Source of the DNA: Tersicoccus phoenicis
Lineage (GTDB): Bacteria > Actinomycetota > Actinomycetes > Actinomycetales > Micrococcaceae
NCBI RefSeq assembly: GCF_001968835.1
Contig: NZ_MRDE01000081.1
Coordinates: forward strand, 1-64,000
Direction: 5' to 3'
DNA: 64,000 nt
Each line of letters opens with the position of its first letter. Position 1 is the stretch's first letter. Made by a program: the position numbers and the translations under genes. Below the pieces are notes generated by a model. It worked only from the letters and a program-made list of their open reading frames with translations. It was not told the DNA's origin and did not search any database. This document shows positions 29,975 through 39,458 of this stretch, in pieces.

Positions 29975-31606
29975 CTAGATCGTCGCAACAGGATTCTCGT
30001 TGGCGCCGCCAAAGTCGATCTCGACGCTGGCGGGGTTGAACTTCTTCCGCCCGCGCCTCTGCGGCTGGAGCGTGACGCGTGCCAGGGCTTCGATGGTGGC
30101 GCGCTGGACGTTGAGGTCTGCGTCGAGGAACGCCTGTGCTGGGTCGTCGCTGCCCAGGATCGGCACGTTCACGGTGCCACGCGGCAGGGTCTTGATCTCG
30201 GCCTCCAGCCGGGCGATGGCCTCCTTGGCGCGGGTGCGGTTGCGCTTGAGGTCGGCTGCTTCGAGCAGACCGGCGTCATAGTCGTGCTCTGCGCGCGCGA
30301 TCCGTCTGCGCTGCTCGTCGATCTCGGCTTGCAGACCTGTGAGCCGGGGCGAGTCAGTGGCCGCGACGGAGCGAAGCGCATCGGGCTGGCGGAGTCGCTC
30401 CGCGATGACGCCGCGTACCAGCTCGTCGATGGGGTCACCGGTGCGGCTCATACAGGCCTGCTTGCAGCGATATCCGCGCGACCAGCCCCGCACGAAGGAG
30501 CCGCACACGCCGCACACATACAGACCGCTGCCCAGGTGGCGGCGGTGTGTTCCGACACGGTTGGTAATCCGCGAGTCGTCATCGAGCTTGAGCTGCACCC
30601 GCTGCCACAGGTCCTCCGAGACGAGGGGCTTCCATTTGCCTTTGACCGGCAGGCCGTTCTCACCCTTGACGATGAACTCTCGCCAGTCCCTGCGCTTGCC
30701 GCGTGGTCGTTCGCCGTTGGCCAGCCGGGACTGGTTGTCGGCCACCGTTGCCCGGCGGTCCCTGACGTCGGTGTAGACCGAGTAGCCCGCGTAGCGGGGG
30801 TTGCGCAGGATGCCAAGGACCGTGCTCTCCGCCCACGGCCGGTCGTCGGGGACAGGCTTGGCCGGGAGGTCCTTGGCGGCCCGCTTCTTGTTGCGCTCGA
30901 TCGTCAGGGTGCGGGAGTGGTTGGGCAACTTCGGCACGCCCTTGACCTGATCGGCCTTGTCGCCGTCCTCCTCCTCGATTCCTGACAGTGCCCGGGCGAT
31001 ACCCCGTAAGGAAGCGCCCTGGTCGAAGGCGTCGTAGATGGCCCGGACAGCCTTCGCCTCCTTGCGGACCACAGCCCCGTCGGCGTCATACCCCAGGGGC
31101 CTAACGCCTTTCGGGACTCGGCCTTCGCTGGCTCGCTGGACGTGCGCGCGTGACTGGCGCGCGGACTTCCGCTCGACCTCACCCCTGGCGACAGCGGCCT
31201 TGATGCGGGCGAACAAGCGCCCGCCGTCGGTCGACAGGTCCGCGGCCCCGTTGGCCGTCACCAGGGCCAGTCCCCGGGTCTCGGCCCGGTCGATCCAGTC
31301 TTCGAGCTGACGGGGCTGTCGCGTCAGCCGGTCGAGGTCGTAGCAGACGATGGCGGAAAACCGGCCCGCTTCGTAGTCGGAGACCATCCGGTCATAGGAG
31401 GGCCGCTTCTTGGTCTTGTCCGTGGCCGACTTGCTCTGGTCGACGTAGGTCTCAACGACCTCCCAGCGACGGGACCGAGCCATTGCCTCGCAGTCCTGGC
31501 GCTGGCGCTCGATCGCGAGACCATCCATCTCGCGGTCCTGGCTGATGCGCAGGTAGATGGCGGCGCGAACGGGCTGAGCGTCGTCGGCGGAGGCGGTCGA
31601 GGTCAT
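29975..31606 (-). CDS. int: Large serine integrase of the element
   Basis: A 543-residue large serine recombinase. Catalytic domain: AAIYLRISQDREMDG (nucleophile Ser22), YDLDRLTRQPRQLEDW and GELER-type helix (VARGEVERKSARQSRAH). The recombinase domain (about 170-300) includes STVLGILRNPRYAG, and a zinc ribbon follows (CGVCGSF, RCKQAC at about 360-390), then a coiled-coil (LQAEIDEQRRRIARAEHDYD) and C-terminal tail. It starts 10 bases from the ychF fusion stop at the right end. It integrates the element into the ychF 3' end by recombining attP with attB. Confidence 0.92.
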   Translation of the reverse strand: MTSTASADDAQPVRAAIYLRISQDREMDGLAIERQRQDCEAMARSRRWEVVETYVDQSKSATDKTKKRPSYDRMVSDYEAGRFSAIVCYDLDRLTRQPRQLEDWIDRAETRGLALVTANGAADLSTDGGRLFARIKAAVARGEVERKSARQSRAHVQRASEGRVPKGVRPLGYDADGAVVRKEAKAVRAIYDAFDQGASLRGIARALSGIEEEDGDKADQVKGVPKLPNHSRTLTIERNKKRAAKDLPAKPVPDDRPWAESTVLGILRNPRYAGYSVYTDVRDRRATVADNQSRLANGERPRGKRRDWREFIVKGENGLPVKGKWKPLVSEDLWQRVQLKLDDDSRITNRVGTHRRHLGSGLYVCGVCGSFVRGWSRGYRCKQACMSRTGDPIDELVRGVIAERLRQPDALRSVAATDSPRLTGLQAEIDEQRRRIARAEHDYDAGLLEAADLKRNRTRAKEAIARLEAEIKTLPRGTVNVPILGSDDPAQAFLDADLNVQRATIEALARVTLQPQRRGRKKFNPASVEIDFGGANENPVATI

Positions 31607-31615
31607 GCCTCCAGT

Positions 31616-32713
31616 CTACCGCTTAGATGCACTTCCGCTGCGGAACTCGACCACGTCGCCGTCGTGCATGACGTAGTCCTTGCCTTCCATGCGGACCTTG
31701 CCGCGGGCCTTCGCCTCGGCCATCGACCCGGCGTCCATCAGGTCGTCGAAGGAGACGATCTCGGCCTTGATGAAGCCGCGCTGGAAGTCGGTGTGGATGA
31801 CGCCGGCCGCCTGGGGCGCCGTGTCGCCGGCATTGATGGTCCAGGCACGCGCCTCCTTCGGCCCCGCCGTCAGGTAGGTCTGCAGCCCGAGGGTGTGGAA
31901 ACCGACGCGGGCGAGCTGGTCCAGGCCGGACTCGGTCTGCCCCTCCATCTCCAGCATCTCGCGGGCCTCCTCCTCGGACAGTTCCATCAGCTCGGACTCG
32001 AGCTTCGCGTCGAGGAACACGCTGTCGGCCGGGGCCACCAGGTCGGCCAGCTGCTGCCGCTTGGCCTCGTCGGCGAGCACGTCGGCGTCGGCGTTGAACA
32101 CGTAGATGAACGGCTTGGCGGTGAGCAGGCTCAGCTCGCGCAGGTGCTCCATCTCGAGCTTGTCGGAGGCGATGGAGGAGAAGATGGTGTCGCCCCGCTC
32201 CAGCACGGCCTGCGCCTTCTGCAGTTCCGCCAACTCGGCAGCGTCCCGCTTCTTGATCTTCACTTCCTTCTCGACCCGCGGCAGCGCCTTCTCGAGGGTC
32301 TGCAGGTCGGCGAGGATCAGCTCGGTGTTGATGGTCTCCAGGTCCGACGCGGCGTCGATCTTCCCGTCGACGTGCACGACGTCGGGGTCGTCGAACACGC
32401 GCACCACCTGCGCGATCGCCTGCGCCTCGCGAATGTTGGCGAGGAACTGGTTGCCGAGGCCCTCCCCCTCGCTGGCGCCCTTGACGATCCCCGCGATGTC
32501 GACGAAGGACACGGTCGCGGGCATGATGCGGGCCGAGGAGAACAGCTCGGCCAGCTGGTCCAACCGCGGGTCCGGCAGGTTCACCACCCCGATGTTCGGC
32601 TCGATGGTCGCGAACGGGTAGTTCGCCGCGAGCACCTGGTTCCGGGTCAGGGCGTTGAACAGGGTGGACTTGCCGACGTTGGGCAGGCCGACGATGCCGA
32701 TAGTGAGAGCCAC
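31616..32713 (-). CDS. ychF: YchF/Obg-family GTPase with element-altered C-terminus
   Basis: A 365-residue redox-responsive ATPase/GTPase of the ribosome-associated YchF family: GLPNVGKS (G1), the FVDIAGIVKGAS G3 region, and the C-terminal TGS domain ending ...YVMHDGDVVEFR. GTG at 32713 is used (VALTIGIVGLP); a -10-like TAGAAT lies 8 bases upstream, so the message may be leaderless. The conserved end E-F-P-F-N-V has been replaced by EFRSGSASKR supplied by the inserted element. The TGS domain fold is otherwise complete, so function is probably retained. Confidence 0.95.
   Translation of the reverse strand: MALTIGIVGLPNVGKSTLFNALTRNQVLAANYPFATIEPNIGVVNLPDPRLDQLAELFSSARIMPATVSFVDIAGIVKGASEGEGLGNQFLANIREAQAIAQVVRVFDDPDVVHVDGKIDAASDLETINTELILADLQTLEKALPRVEKEVKIKKRDAAELAELQKAQAVLERGDTIFSSIASDKLEMEHLRELSLLTAKPFIYVFNADADVLADEAKRQQLADLVAPADSVFLDAKLESELMELSEEEAREMLEMEGQTESGLDQLARVGFHTLGLQTYLTAGPKEARAWTINAGDTAPQAAGVIHTDFQRGFIKAEIVSFDDLMDAGSMAEAKARGKVRMEGKDYVMHDGDVVEFRSGSASKR
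31627..31652. other. attR: right attachment site
   Basis: The element arm ATGCACTTCCGCTGCG (31627-31642) and GGAACTC (31642-31648) followed after one base by ACC (31650-31652). With attL it reconstructs an attP with two 16-base imperfect arms around a 16-base spacer and an attB reading GDVVEFPFNV in ychF. Confidence 0.85.
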
Positions 32714-32963
32714 GGGAGTCCATTCTACGGGCGGCCAGCTAGCGCGACGTCGGCGGCGACATCGCCCGCACGCTGGCCCGAGCATCGGGGCCACTGATCG
32801 GGCTGGGGCGCTGGAGCCCAATCAGGGTGGCCGTTGTTCGGGCAGGCGTGCGAGGACGACGGCCGCAGGCTGGCCGTTGTTCGGGTAGGCATGCGAGGGC
32901 AGCGGCGAGGATGACGGCCGCAGGCTGCCCAGTTCTGTCGGAGCCCGGTGAGACGGTGGACAC

Positions 32964-34142
32964 ATGGACCTTCTCGCCGCGCTTCTCCTGGCTCTGCTCA
33001 CCCTGCTGGTCGGCCTGATGGCCGGCGTGGTCGTCGGGCGCCGAACGACCGACGACGACGGTGGCGCTCGCGTGGCCACCCTCACCGCGGAGCTGGCCCG
33101 GGCCCAGGAGGCTTGTCACCAGCTGGAAGCACGGGCCGCTTCGGCGGACGAGCGCAACCGGGAACAACTCGACGTGCTGCAGGCCCTGGCGCCCGTGCAG
33201 GCGAAGCTCGCCGCCGTCGAGGAGCACGTGCGCGTGATGGAGCAGCAGCGTGCCGAGCAGTACGGCGGGATCCACGAGGCGCTCACCGCGGCGAGGACGG
33301 CCAACGGGGACCTGCAGCTGGCCACGCAGTCCCTCGCGGGCGCGCTGCGGTCGACGTCGGCCCGCGGCACGTGGGGCGAAGCGCAGCTGCGTCGCGTGGT
33401 CGAGGCGGCCGGGATGCTGGCCCACGTCGACTTCGCGGAACAGGTACACGGGGAACGGGTCGACGCCGACGGTCAGCGGATCGCCCAGCGACCCGACATG
33501 GTGGTCACCCTGCCCGGCGGCAAGGAACTGGTCCTCGACGCCAAGGCGCCATTGTCCTCCTACCTCGAGGCGCAGGAGGCCGACAACGACGCCGAGCACG
33601 CCGCGTGGCTGGCTCGCCACGCCAAAGCGGTGCGCGCCCACGTCGACGCCCTGGGCAGCAAGCGGTACTGGGAGGGCCGCAGCACCAGCCCGGAACTGGT
33701 GCTGTGCTTCCTGCCGGCCGAGTCGGCTCTGGCCGCGGCGTTGAGCGCCGACCCCGGTCTGCTCGACCACGCCGCGGCCCGGCACGTGGCGCTCGTCGCT
33801 CCGGTGTCCCTGCTGGCGGCATTGAAGGCGGTGTCCTTCTCCTGGCGGCAGGAGTCCCTCGCTGAGAACGCGAGGGATCTGTTCGCGCTCTCCCACGAGT
33901 TGTACGAGCGACTCGGGTCGACCGGCAAGCACCTGGCCGCCATGGGCACCTCGTTGCGTCGCACGGTGGAGAGCTACAACGCCATGATCGGGTCGGTGGA
34001 GAACCGCGTTTTCGTCACCGCCCGTAAGATCGCGGATCTGGACCCCGCGGTGGTTGCCTCCGATCACCTGCGCCCCGAGGGACTGGAGGTGACACCGCGC
34101 GCGTTGACCGCTGTAGAGTTCGTGTCCGACCGCAGCGCATGA
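32964..34142 (+). CDS. rmuC: RmuC-family DNA recombination protein
   Basis: A 392-residue protein with an N-terminal membrane anchor (LLAALLLALLTLLVGLMAGVVVG), a coiled-coil part (QLEARAASADERNREQLDVL), and the RmuC nuclease-like domain: TSARGTWGEAQLRRVVEAAGM, LPGGKELVLDAKAPLSSYLE, and the C-terminal LYERLGSTGKHLAAMG. RmuC proteins limit inversions at short inverted repeats. It is divergent from ychF and convergent with ispH. The Asp in VLDAKAPL is the likely metal ligand. Confidence 0.9.
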   Translation: MDLLAALLLALLTLLVGLMAGVVVGRRTTDDDGGARVATLTAELARAQEACHQLEARAASADERNREQLDVLQALAPVQAKLAAVEEHVRVMEQQRAEQYGGIHEALTAARTANGDLQLATQSLAGALRSTSARGTWGEAQLRRVVEAAGMLAHVDFAEQVHGERVDADGQRIAQRPDMVVTLPGGKELVLDAKAPLSSYLEAQEADNDAEHAAWLARHAKAVRAHVDALGSKRYWEGRSTSPELVLCFLPAESALAAALSADPGLLDHAAARHVALVAPVSLLAALKAVSFSWRQESLAENARDLFALSHELYERLGSTGKHLAAMGTSLRRTVESYNAMIGSVENRVFVTARKIADLDPAVVASDHLRPEGLEVTPRALTAVEFVSDRSA

Positions 34143-34331
34143 GCCGGGCTGCCGCCCCCCGATAAGGTGCTGCCCATGCCGACGGCGCTCAGCACGTTTC
34201 CCTGTGACCCGGGATTCACGCGAGCGGCGGTCCGCGCCGACCGAGTTGCCCGTGCCGGCCGACCCCCGCACCGTGGCGATCGTACTGTGCGCGGCGGTCT
34301 GACCGGACGTGACGGCCGGCCGTCGACGTGG

Positions 34332-35411
34332 TCAGGACGTCGGTCGGGATCCGTGGCCGCCGAGACCGCGGGACGCGTCTCCTGCGGCCTTGAGCGTGGT
34401 GCGCAGTTCCTTGGGGAGGGAGAACAGGATGTCCTCCTCCGCGGTGACGACCTCCTCGACGTCGCCGTAACCGTAGTCGGCGAGCAGGCTCAGCACGCGC
34501 TGGACGAGGACCTCGGGGACGGAGGCGCCGGACGTCACCCCGACGGTGCCGACGCCCTCGAACCAGGACTCGTCGATCTGCTCGGCGAAGTCGACGCGGT
34601 GCGCGGCCCTGGCCCCGTACTCCAGGGCCACCTCGACCAGACGCACCGAGTTCGACGAGTTGGCCGAGCCGACCACGATCACCAGGTCCGCCTCCGGGGC
34701 GATCTTCTTGATCGCGGCCTGCCGGTTGGAGGTGGCGTAGCAGATGTCGTCGCTCGGCGGGTCCTGCAGATGCGGGAACCGGTCGCGCAGAATGGCGACG
34801 ATCTCCATGGTCTCGTCCACGGACAGCGTGGTCTGGGACAGCCAGATCAACCGCTCCGGGTCGGCGACCTGGACGGTGCGCGCCTCCTCGGGATTGTTCA
34901 CCACCGTGGTGTGGTCCGGGGCCTCCCCGTAGGTGCCCTCGACTTCCTCGTGGCCCTCGTGCCCGATCAGCAGGATGTGGTTCTCGGCGCGGGCGAAGCG
35001 CACCGCCTCGCGGTGCACCTTGGTGACCAGCGGACACGTCGCGTCGATGGTGCGCAGCTGCCGCTCCTCGGCGGACTGCTTGACCGCCGGGGAGACGCCG
35101 TGCGCGGAGAAGACGACCAGCGCCCCCTGGGGCACCTGGTCGGTCTCCTCGACGAAGATGGCGCCCTTGTCCTGCAGGGTGGTCACGACGTGCTTGTTGT
35201 GCACGATCTCCTTGCGCACGTAGACCGGTGCCCCGTAGTGCTCGAGGGCCTTCTCGACGGCGACGACGGCCCGGTCCACGCCCGCGCAGTAACCGCGGGG
35301 TGCGGCCAGCAGCACCCTCCGTTCGCCGGCCACCGGCACGGCGGCGATCTCCTCGGGAGTTCGGCGCCGGCGTGGCACGACCGGGGTGGGAACGGACACG
35401 GCGGTGGTCAT
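34332..35411 (-). CDS. ispH: 4-hydroxy-3-methylbut-2-enyl diphosphate reductase
   Basis: A 359-residue IspH/LytB. The three Fe-S ligands are present in [22 protein letters not shown] and [10 protein letters not shown], with the His loops ([19 protein letters not shown]). It performs the last step of the MEP pathway, making IPP and DMAPP with a 4Fe-4S cluster. A TACGAT -10-like hexamer ends 6 bases before the ATG, a leaderless arrangement. The ychF-ispH-xse neighbourhood resembles that of mycobacteria. Confidence 0.95.
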   Translation of the reverse strand: MTTAVSVPTPVVPRRRRTPEEIAAVPVAGERRVLLAAPRGYCAGVDRAVVAVEKALEHYGAPVYVRKEIVHNKHVVTTLQDKGAIFVEETDQVPQGALVVFSAHGVSPAVKQSAEERQLRTIDATCPLVTKVHREAVRFARAENHILLIGHEGHEEVEGTYGEAPDHTTVVNNPEEARTVQVADPERLIWLSQTTLSVDETMEIVAILRDRFPHLQDPPSDDICYATSNRQAAIKKIAPEADLVIVVGSANSSNSVRLVEVALEYGARAAHRVDFAEQIDESWFEGVGTVGVTSGASVPEVLVQRVLSLLADYGYGDVEEVVTAEEDILFSLPKELRTTLKAAGDASRGLGGHGSRPTS

Positions 35412-35462
35412 GCTTCCATCGTACGGGCGGGGCCGGGCGGGTCCCGTGCCGTGGCGGGGCGG

Positions 35463-36326
35463 TCAGCGCTGGGCTGAACCGGTGACCGGTCGTCCGACCA
35501 CCAAACGGCCGACGACGCCGACGGCCAGCAGCACGGCACCCCAGACGGCCAGGCCCACGAGCCACGGCACGGCGGCACCGGCGGCGAGGTCCACCACCCG
35601 GTACCGCAGGTAGTCCGCGAGCGCGGGAGCGTTCGCACCGCTCGCGACGGCGCCCCGTACCATCACCCCGGCGAGCACGAGCAGACCGGTGCCGAACAGC
35701 ACACCGACACCCAGCCACGCGAGGGTGGTGGTGCGGCGGTGCGCCAACAGCAGGGCGAGGACGGCGACGACGGCGGCGCCCACGAGGGCGGCCGGCGCGT
35801 ACCCAGTGGCCCGCACGACGATGCCGGCGAGACGCGCCTGCCCCGGCGCTCCGACGTCGAGCACGACGGGGTCCGAACCGACGACCGACCCGCCCAGCGG
35901 GACACCGAACGCGCCGGCGGCCTGGTCCGCGAGCAGCTTGACGAGCGGCTGGATGTCGGCCTGCAGCACGTCCGTCCGCGCCGGATCGGTCAGGGACGAC
36001 AGGCTCAGATCGTGGCTGCGCCGCATGGAGCGTTCCCAGGCCCCCGGGAAGCCCGGATCCTCGGTCAGTGCCACGGCGGCCTTGTCGATCAGCCCGGCCG
36101 CTGCGTCCCGCAGTGCACCCGGCAGCGAGAGCCGGTTGGTGACCTCGGCCGCTGCCGTGCTCGCGAGCCGGTCGCGCACCCCCGGGTCCGCGGACAGCGG
36201 CGTCGTGAGGGCGGTGAACCCGTCCGGGTCGACGACCGTCCGTTGAACGGCCGTCGCGGTGACACCCCCGAGCAGGAGCACGACCGCGACCAGGCCCAAC
36301 AGGACGGACAGCACCGTGCGGACCAT
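35463..36326 (-). CDS. Four-pass membrane protein of unknown function
   Basis: A 287-residue protein with an N-terminal membrane segment (TVLSVLLGLVAVVLLLGGV), a 150-residue extracytoplasmic domain (PLSADPGVRDRLASTAAAEV...) and three C-terminal membrane helices (LVGAAVVAVLALLLA, WLGVGVLFGTGLLVLAGV, VPWLVGLAVWGAVLLAVGVV). A hypothetical protein in the same relative place (between ispH and xseA) is common in actinobacteria. No motif suggests a function. Confidence 0.75.
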   Translation of the reverse strand: MVRTVLSVLLGLVAVVLLLGGVTATAVQRTVVDPDGFTALTTPLSADPGVRDRLASTAAAEVTNRLSLPGALRDAAAGLIDKAAVALTEDPGFPGAWERSMRRSHDLSLSSLTDPARTDVLQADIQPLVKLLADQAAGAFGVPLGGSVVGSDPVVLDVGAPGQARLAGIVVRATGYAPAALVGAAVVAVLALLLAHRRTTTLAWLGVGVLFGTGLLVLAGVMVRGAVASGANAPALADYLRYRVVDLAAGAAVPWLVGLAVWGAVLLAVGVVGRLVVGRPVTGSAQR

Positions 36327-36542
36327 GGACTACCTCGCTGACGGGTCGACGGAAGGAACTGCACCGGTACGCGGCCCGTACAGCACCGCATCGGACTGGT
36401 GCACGCCATCACGCTACTGGCGCGGAACCCTCGAGCAGCGCAGCGATGGCCGGCGGCGGGGTCACAGCAGTGTTGTCCACAGGTTCGGTGCCTTCGACGG
36501 CGAAGCCACGGTTTCGTCGTTCGCGGGTGGTAAGTGTAGAAC

Positions 36543-38000
36543 ATGAGCCAATCGCGCTGGCCCGAGCCTCTCGCGGCACCCGAGGATCCGCAATCCGCGG
36601 ACCGGGGATCGGTCGCGCTGGTGGACGGCGTCGCTGTGACGAGGATCGACGCCGCGGAGCCAACCGGCGGCGGGAATGGATCCGATGCTGCTGGGTCCTC
36701 CGCGCAAGTGCCCGCGACCATGCCGGCCACCGCCGCCGAGACGACGGCTGAGTCGCCGTGGCCGCTTCGGGTGTTGTCCCAGAAGCTGAAGACCTACATC
36801 GATCGTGCCCCGTTCGCCTGGGTCGAGGGCCAGGTCATCGAGCTGAACCGGCGCGCCAACGTCACCTACCTGACGCTGCGGGACACGGACGCCGAGGTGT
36901 CCTTCTCCGTGGCCGTCCTGGGCCGCGTGCTGGACCAGTTGCCGGTACCGCTCGAACGCGGTGCCCGGGTGGTCACCCAGTTGAAGGCCGACTTCTGGAT
37001 GAAGACCGGCCGACTGTCCATGCAGACCCGGGACATCCGACCCGTCGGCCTGGGCGATCTGCTCGCCCGGATCGAGCGGCTGCGCCACGCGCTCGGCGCG
37101 GAGGGTCTCTTCGCCCCCGACCGGAAACTCTCGCTCCCCCGGCTGCCGCACCGCATCGGCCTGATCACCGGCCGCGACTCGGACGCCAAGAAGGACGTGC
37201 TCCGCAACGCGGCCCTGCGGTGGCCCGCGGTCCAGTTCGAGATCCGGGAGGTCGCGGTGCAGGGCGTCACCGCCGTCGCGCAGGTCAGCGCCGCTCTCCG
37301 GGAGCTCGACGAGCACCCCGACGTCGACGTCATCGTGATCGCCCGCGGCGGCGGCTCCCTGGAGGACCTGCTGCCGTTCAGCAACGAGGACCTCGTCCGC
37401 GCGGTCTCCGGCGCGCGCACCCCCGTCGTCAGCGCGATCGGCCACGAGGCGGACCGGCCCATCCTCGACGACGTCGCGGACCTGCGAGCCTCCACCCCGA
37501 CGGACGCCGCGAAGCGCATCGTGCCGGACGTGACAGAGGAGCTCCAGCGCATCGTGCACGCCCGGCAGGTGCTGGACCGGGCGGTGCGGTCATTGTTGCA
37601 CCGGGAAACCGATCGCCTCGCGACGTTGCGCAGTCGGCCCGTGATGGCCCGACCCGAGGGGATGATCACGGCCCGGGCCGAGGACGTCGAACGACTGCGG
37701 CACCGCACCCGGCGCGCCACCGAGATCGCCGTTCACCGGGCCACCGATCGGATCGCCCACCTGCGCGCCCAGATGCGTTCCCTGTCGCCGCAGAACACCC
37801 TCGACCGCGGTTACGCGGTCGTCCAGCTCGCCGACGGCACGGTGGTCCGCTCCTCGGCGCAGACGCGGCCCGAGGACCCGGTTCGCATCCGCGTCGCAGC
37901 CGGCGAGATCGCCGCCCGCGTGTTCGCCGTCAAGGAGCCCGATGACCGCCCCGTCGGCGAGCCCTCGACCCCATCCAGCCCAGGAGATCCCGATGAGTGA
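36543..38000 (+). CDS. xseA: Exodeoxyribonuclease VII large subunit
   Basis: A 485-residue XseA. The N-terminal OB fold includes [16 protein letters not shown] and [17 protein letters not shown]; the catalytic region has [37 protein letters not shown] and [20 protein letters not shown]; and the C-terminus ends with [19 protein letters not shown]. It degrades single-stranded DNA together with XseB. An extra 60-residue N-terminal extension precedes the OB fold, so an internal ATG at 36720 is an alternative start. It overlaps xseB by 8 bases. Confidence 0.95.
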   Translation: MSQSRWPEPLAAPEDPQSADRGSVALVDGVAVTRIDAAEPTGGGNGSDAAGSSAQVPATMPATAAETTAESPWPLRVLSQKLKTYIDRAPFAWVEGQVIELNRRANVTYLTLRDTDAEVSFSVAVLGRVLDQLPVPLERGARVVTQLKADFWMKTGRLSMQTRDIRPVGLGDLLARIERLRHALGAEGLFAPDRKLSLPRLPHRIGLITGRDSDAKKDVLRNAALRWPAVQFEIREVAVQGVTAVAQVSAALRELDEHPDVDVIVIARGGGSLEDLLPFSNEDLVRAVSGARTPVVSAIGHEADRPILDDVADLRASTPTDAAKRIVPDVTEELQRIVHARQVLDRAVRSLLHRETDRLATLRSRPVMARPEGMITARAEDVERLRHRTRRATEIAVHRATDRIAHLRAQMRSLSPQNTLDRGYAVVQLADGTVVRSSAQTRPEDPVRIRVAAGEIAARVFAVKEPDDRPVGEPSTPSSPGDPDE

Positions 38001-38307
38001 TGCCACCCCGCCCACCCACGCCACCGGCCCGAGCGGCGACAACGGCTCCAGGTCCCACGCCGGCCCCGCTTCGCCCACGGGCGGCTCCACCGAGCTGGAT
38101 GTCGAGCAGCTCAGCTACGAGCAGGCCCGCGAAGAACTCGTCGCCGTGGTGAACCGGCTGGAGGCCGGCGGCGCCAGCCTCGAGGAGTCGCTCGGCCTCT
38201 GGGAGCGCGGCGAAGCCCTGGCCAACCGCTGCGAACAGTGGCTGCACGGAGCGCAGGAGCGACTCGAGGCGGCTCGCCCGCAGGAGGAGACCCCCGGTCG
38301 GGCTTGA
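37993..38307 (+). CDS. xseB: Exodeoxyribonuclease VII small subunit
   Basis: ATG at 37993, with GGAGAT upstream, gives 104 residues. [37 protein letters not shown], split over the coiled-coil, is the XseB signature, and [15 protein letters not shown] completes it. The N-terminal 40 residues are a Pro/Ser-rich extension. It is coupled to xseA. Confidence 0.93.
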   Translation: MSDATPPTHATGPSGDNGSRSHAGPASPTGGSTELDVEQLSYEQAREELVAVVNRLEAGGASLEESLGLWERGEALANRCEQWLHGAQERLEAARPQEETPGRA

Positions 38308-38383
38308 CGACCCGGCGGCCGTGGCCGTCGGTCGCCCTCACCGGGCTGACGAAAGCCCGTCGCAGGCCGGGCGAGCCCGCCCG

Positions 38384-39346
38384 TCACAGACCCGCGAGCC
38401 GCTTCTGCTCCTGCTCCACGTCGAAGTCGGCCGCCGGCCACTGGGGGTCGATCCCCCGCAGGGTCTCCAGCAGCAGATGCTGGACGGCGAGCCGGGCGTA
38501 CCACTTCCGGTCGGCGGGCACCACGTACCACGGGGCCAGCTCGGTCGACGTCCGGTCGAGGGCGATCTGGTACGCCCGTTGGAATGCGGGCCACAGGGCC
38601 CGGTCGTCCAGGTCGCGGGGCCGGTACTTCCAGTACTTGTCCGGTCGCTCCAGTCGCTCCGCCAAGCGGGTCTCCTGTTCGTCCGCGCTGATGTGCAGCA
38701 TGACCTTGACGATGCGGGTGCCCGCGGCCGCGACCTTCTGCTCGAAGGTGTTGATCTGGTCGTACCGTTGCCCGATCACCTCGAGCGGGGACAGCTTCCG
38801 GACCCGGTGCACCAGCACGTCCTCATAGTGGGAGCGGTCGAACACGCCGATCAGCCCCGCGGCGGGCAGCTCGCGCCGCACCCGCCAGAGGAAGCTGTGC
38901 CGCAGTTCCGCGGCCGTGGGTGCCTTGAAGGCCGTCAGGGCGACGCCCTGCGGATCGACGGCGCCGACGACGTGGCGCACGATGCCACCCTTGCCGGCCG
39001 TGTCCATGCCCTGGAGCACGAGCAGTACCGAGTCGGCGGCGCCGCCCGTCGAGGCGGCGAACAGTCGCTCTTGCAGCTCCGCCAGCTCCGCCGTCCCGGC
39101 ATCGAGCTGAGCCTGTCCGTCCGTCTTGTCGCCGGAGAAGCCGGGGGTCGACCCCGGGTCCACCGCGTCGAGGTCGAAGCCGCGCTTCACGCGCAGCAGG
39201 TCGGCGGTGTCGCCGTCGAGCAGGCGCGGTCCGCTCTTGCCACCGCCACGGCGCGCCTTGCGAGCTTTCTTGTCGGCTTTCTTGTCGGCTTTCTTGTCGC
39301 CCCTTTTCTCGCCCTTGTCCGCCTTCTTGTCCGCCTTCTTCGCCAT
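38384..39346 (-). CDS. ppk2: Polyphosphate kinase 2 family protein with Lys-rich tail
   Basis: A 320-residue PPK2: Walker A LQGMDTAGKGG, the lid/Walker B region GVFDRSHYEDVLVHRV, and later the KYWKYRPRDLDDRALWP motif. It transfers phosphate between polyphosphate and nucleotides. The first 35 residues are an unusual repeat of ADKK units (KKADKKADKGEKRGDKKADK), strongly basic, which is not part of the fold and could bind polyphosphate or nucleic acid. The single domain suggests a class I-type NDP kinase activity, but substrate preference cannot be read. Confidence 0.92.
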   Translation of the reverse strand: MAKKADKKADKGEKRGDKKADKKADKKARKARRGGGKSGPRLLDGDTADLLRVKRGFDLDAVDPGSTPGFSGDKTDGQAQLDAGTAELAELQERLFAASTGGAADSVLLVLQGMDTAGKGGIVRHVVGAVDPQGVALTAFKAPTAAELRHSFLWRVRRELPAAGLIGVFDRSHYEDVLVHRVRKLSPLEVIGQRYDQINTFEQKVAAAGTRIVKVMLHISADEQETRLAERLERPDKYWKYRPRDLDDRALWPAFQRAYQIALDRTSTELAPWYVVPADRKWYARLAVQHLLLETLRGIDPQWPAADFDVEQEQKRLAGL

Positions 39347-39458
39347 GGTGTCGTCTCCGCTCGTCGAGTCAGTTGGCGACCAGCCTAGTCAGACGACTCG
39401 CCAGGTCGGCCCGCACTCCAGCCCGAACAAGCAGGCCGACCGACACCAGAGACCGCGC

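Larger units (their letters stand above)
9791..31650. mobile_element. Integrative and mobilizable element inserted in ychF
   Basis: About 21.9 kb bounded by attL and attR as described, with the large serine integrase gene reading inward from the right end. Modules from left to right are: excisionase and HUH-SF3 Rep; small resolvase; ParB-like/Mrr-like defence pair; VirD4-like ATPase; small membrane proteins; MobC and relaxase; lipoprotein and XRE regulator; ArdA; ImmA-like/PIN; DUF262-HNH and EcoRI-family methyltransferase; RyR-like, caspase and TIR; integrase. No VirB4 homologue or peptidoglycan hydrolase was seen, so transfer probably borrows another conjugation machine or uses an unrecognised one. 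Several cargo genes have visibly lower GC than the chromosome. Confidence 0.85.

Noticed and set aside
32739-34271. A 510-codon open frame on the minus strand opposite rmuC
   Set aside because: RmuC on the plus strand has clear domains; the opposite frame has none and crosses intergenic DNA.
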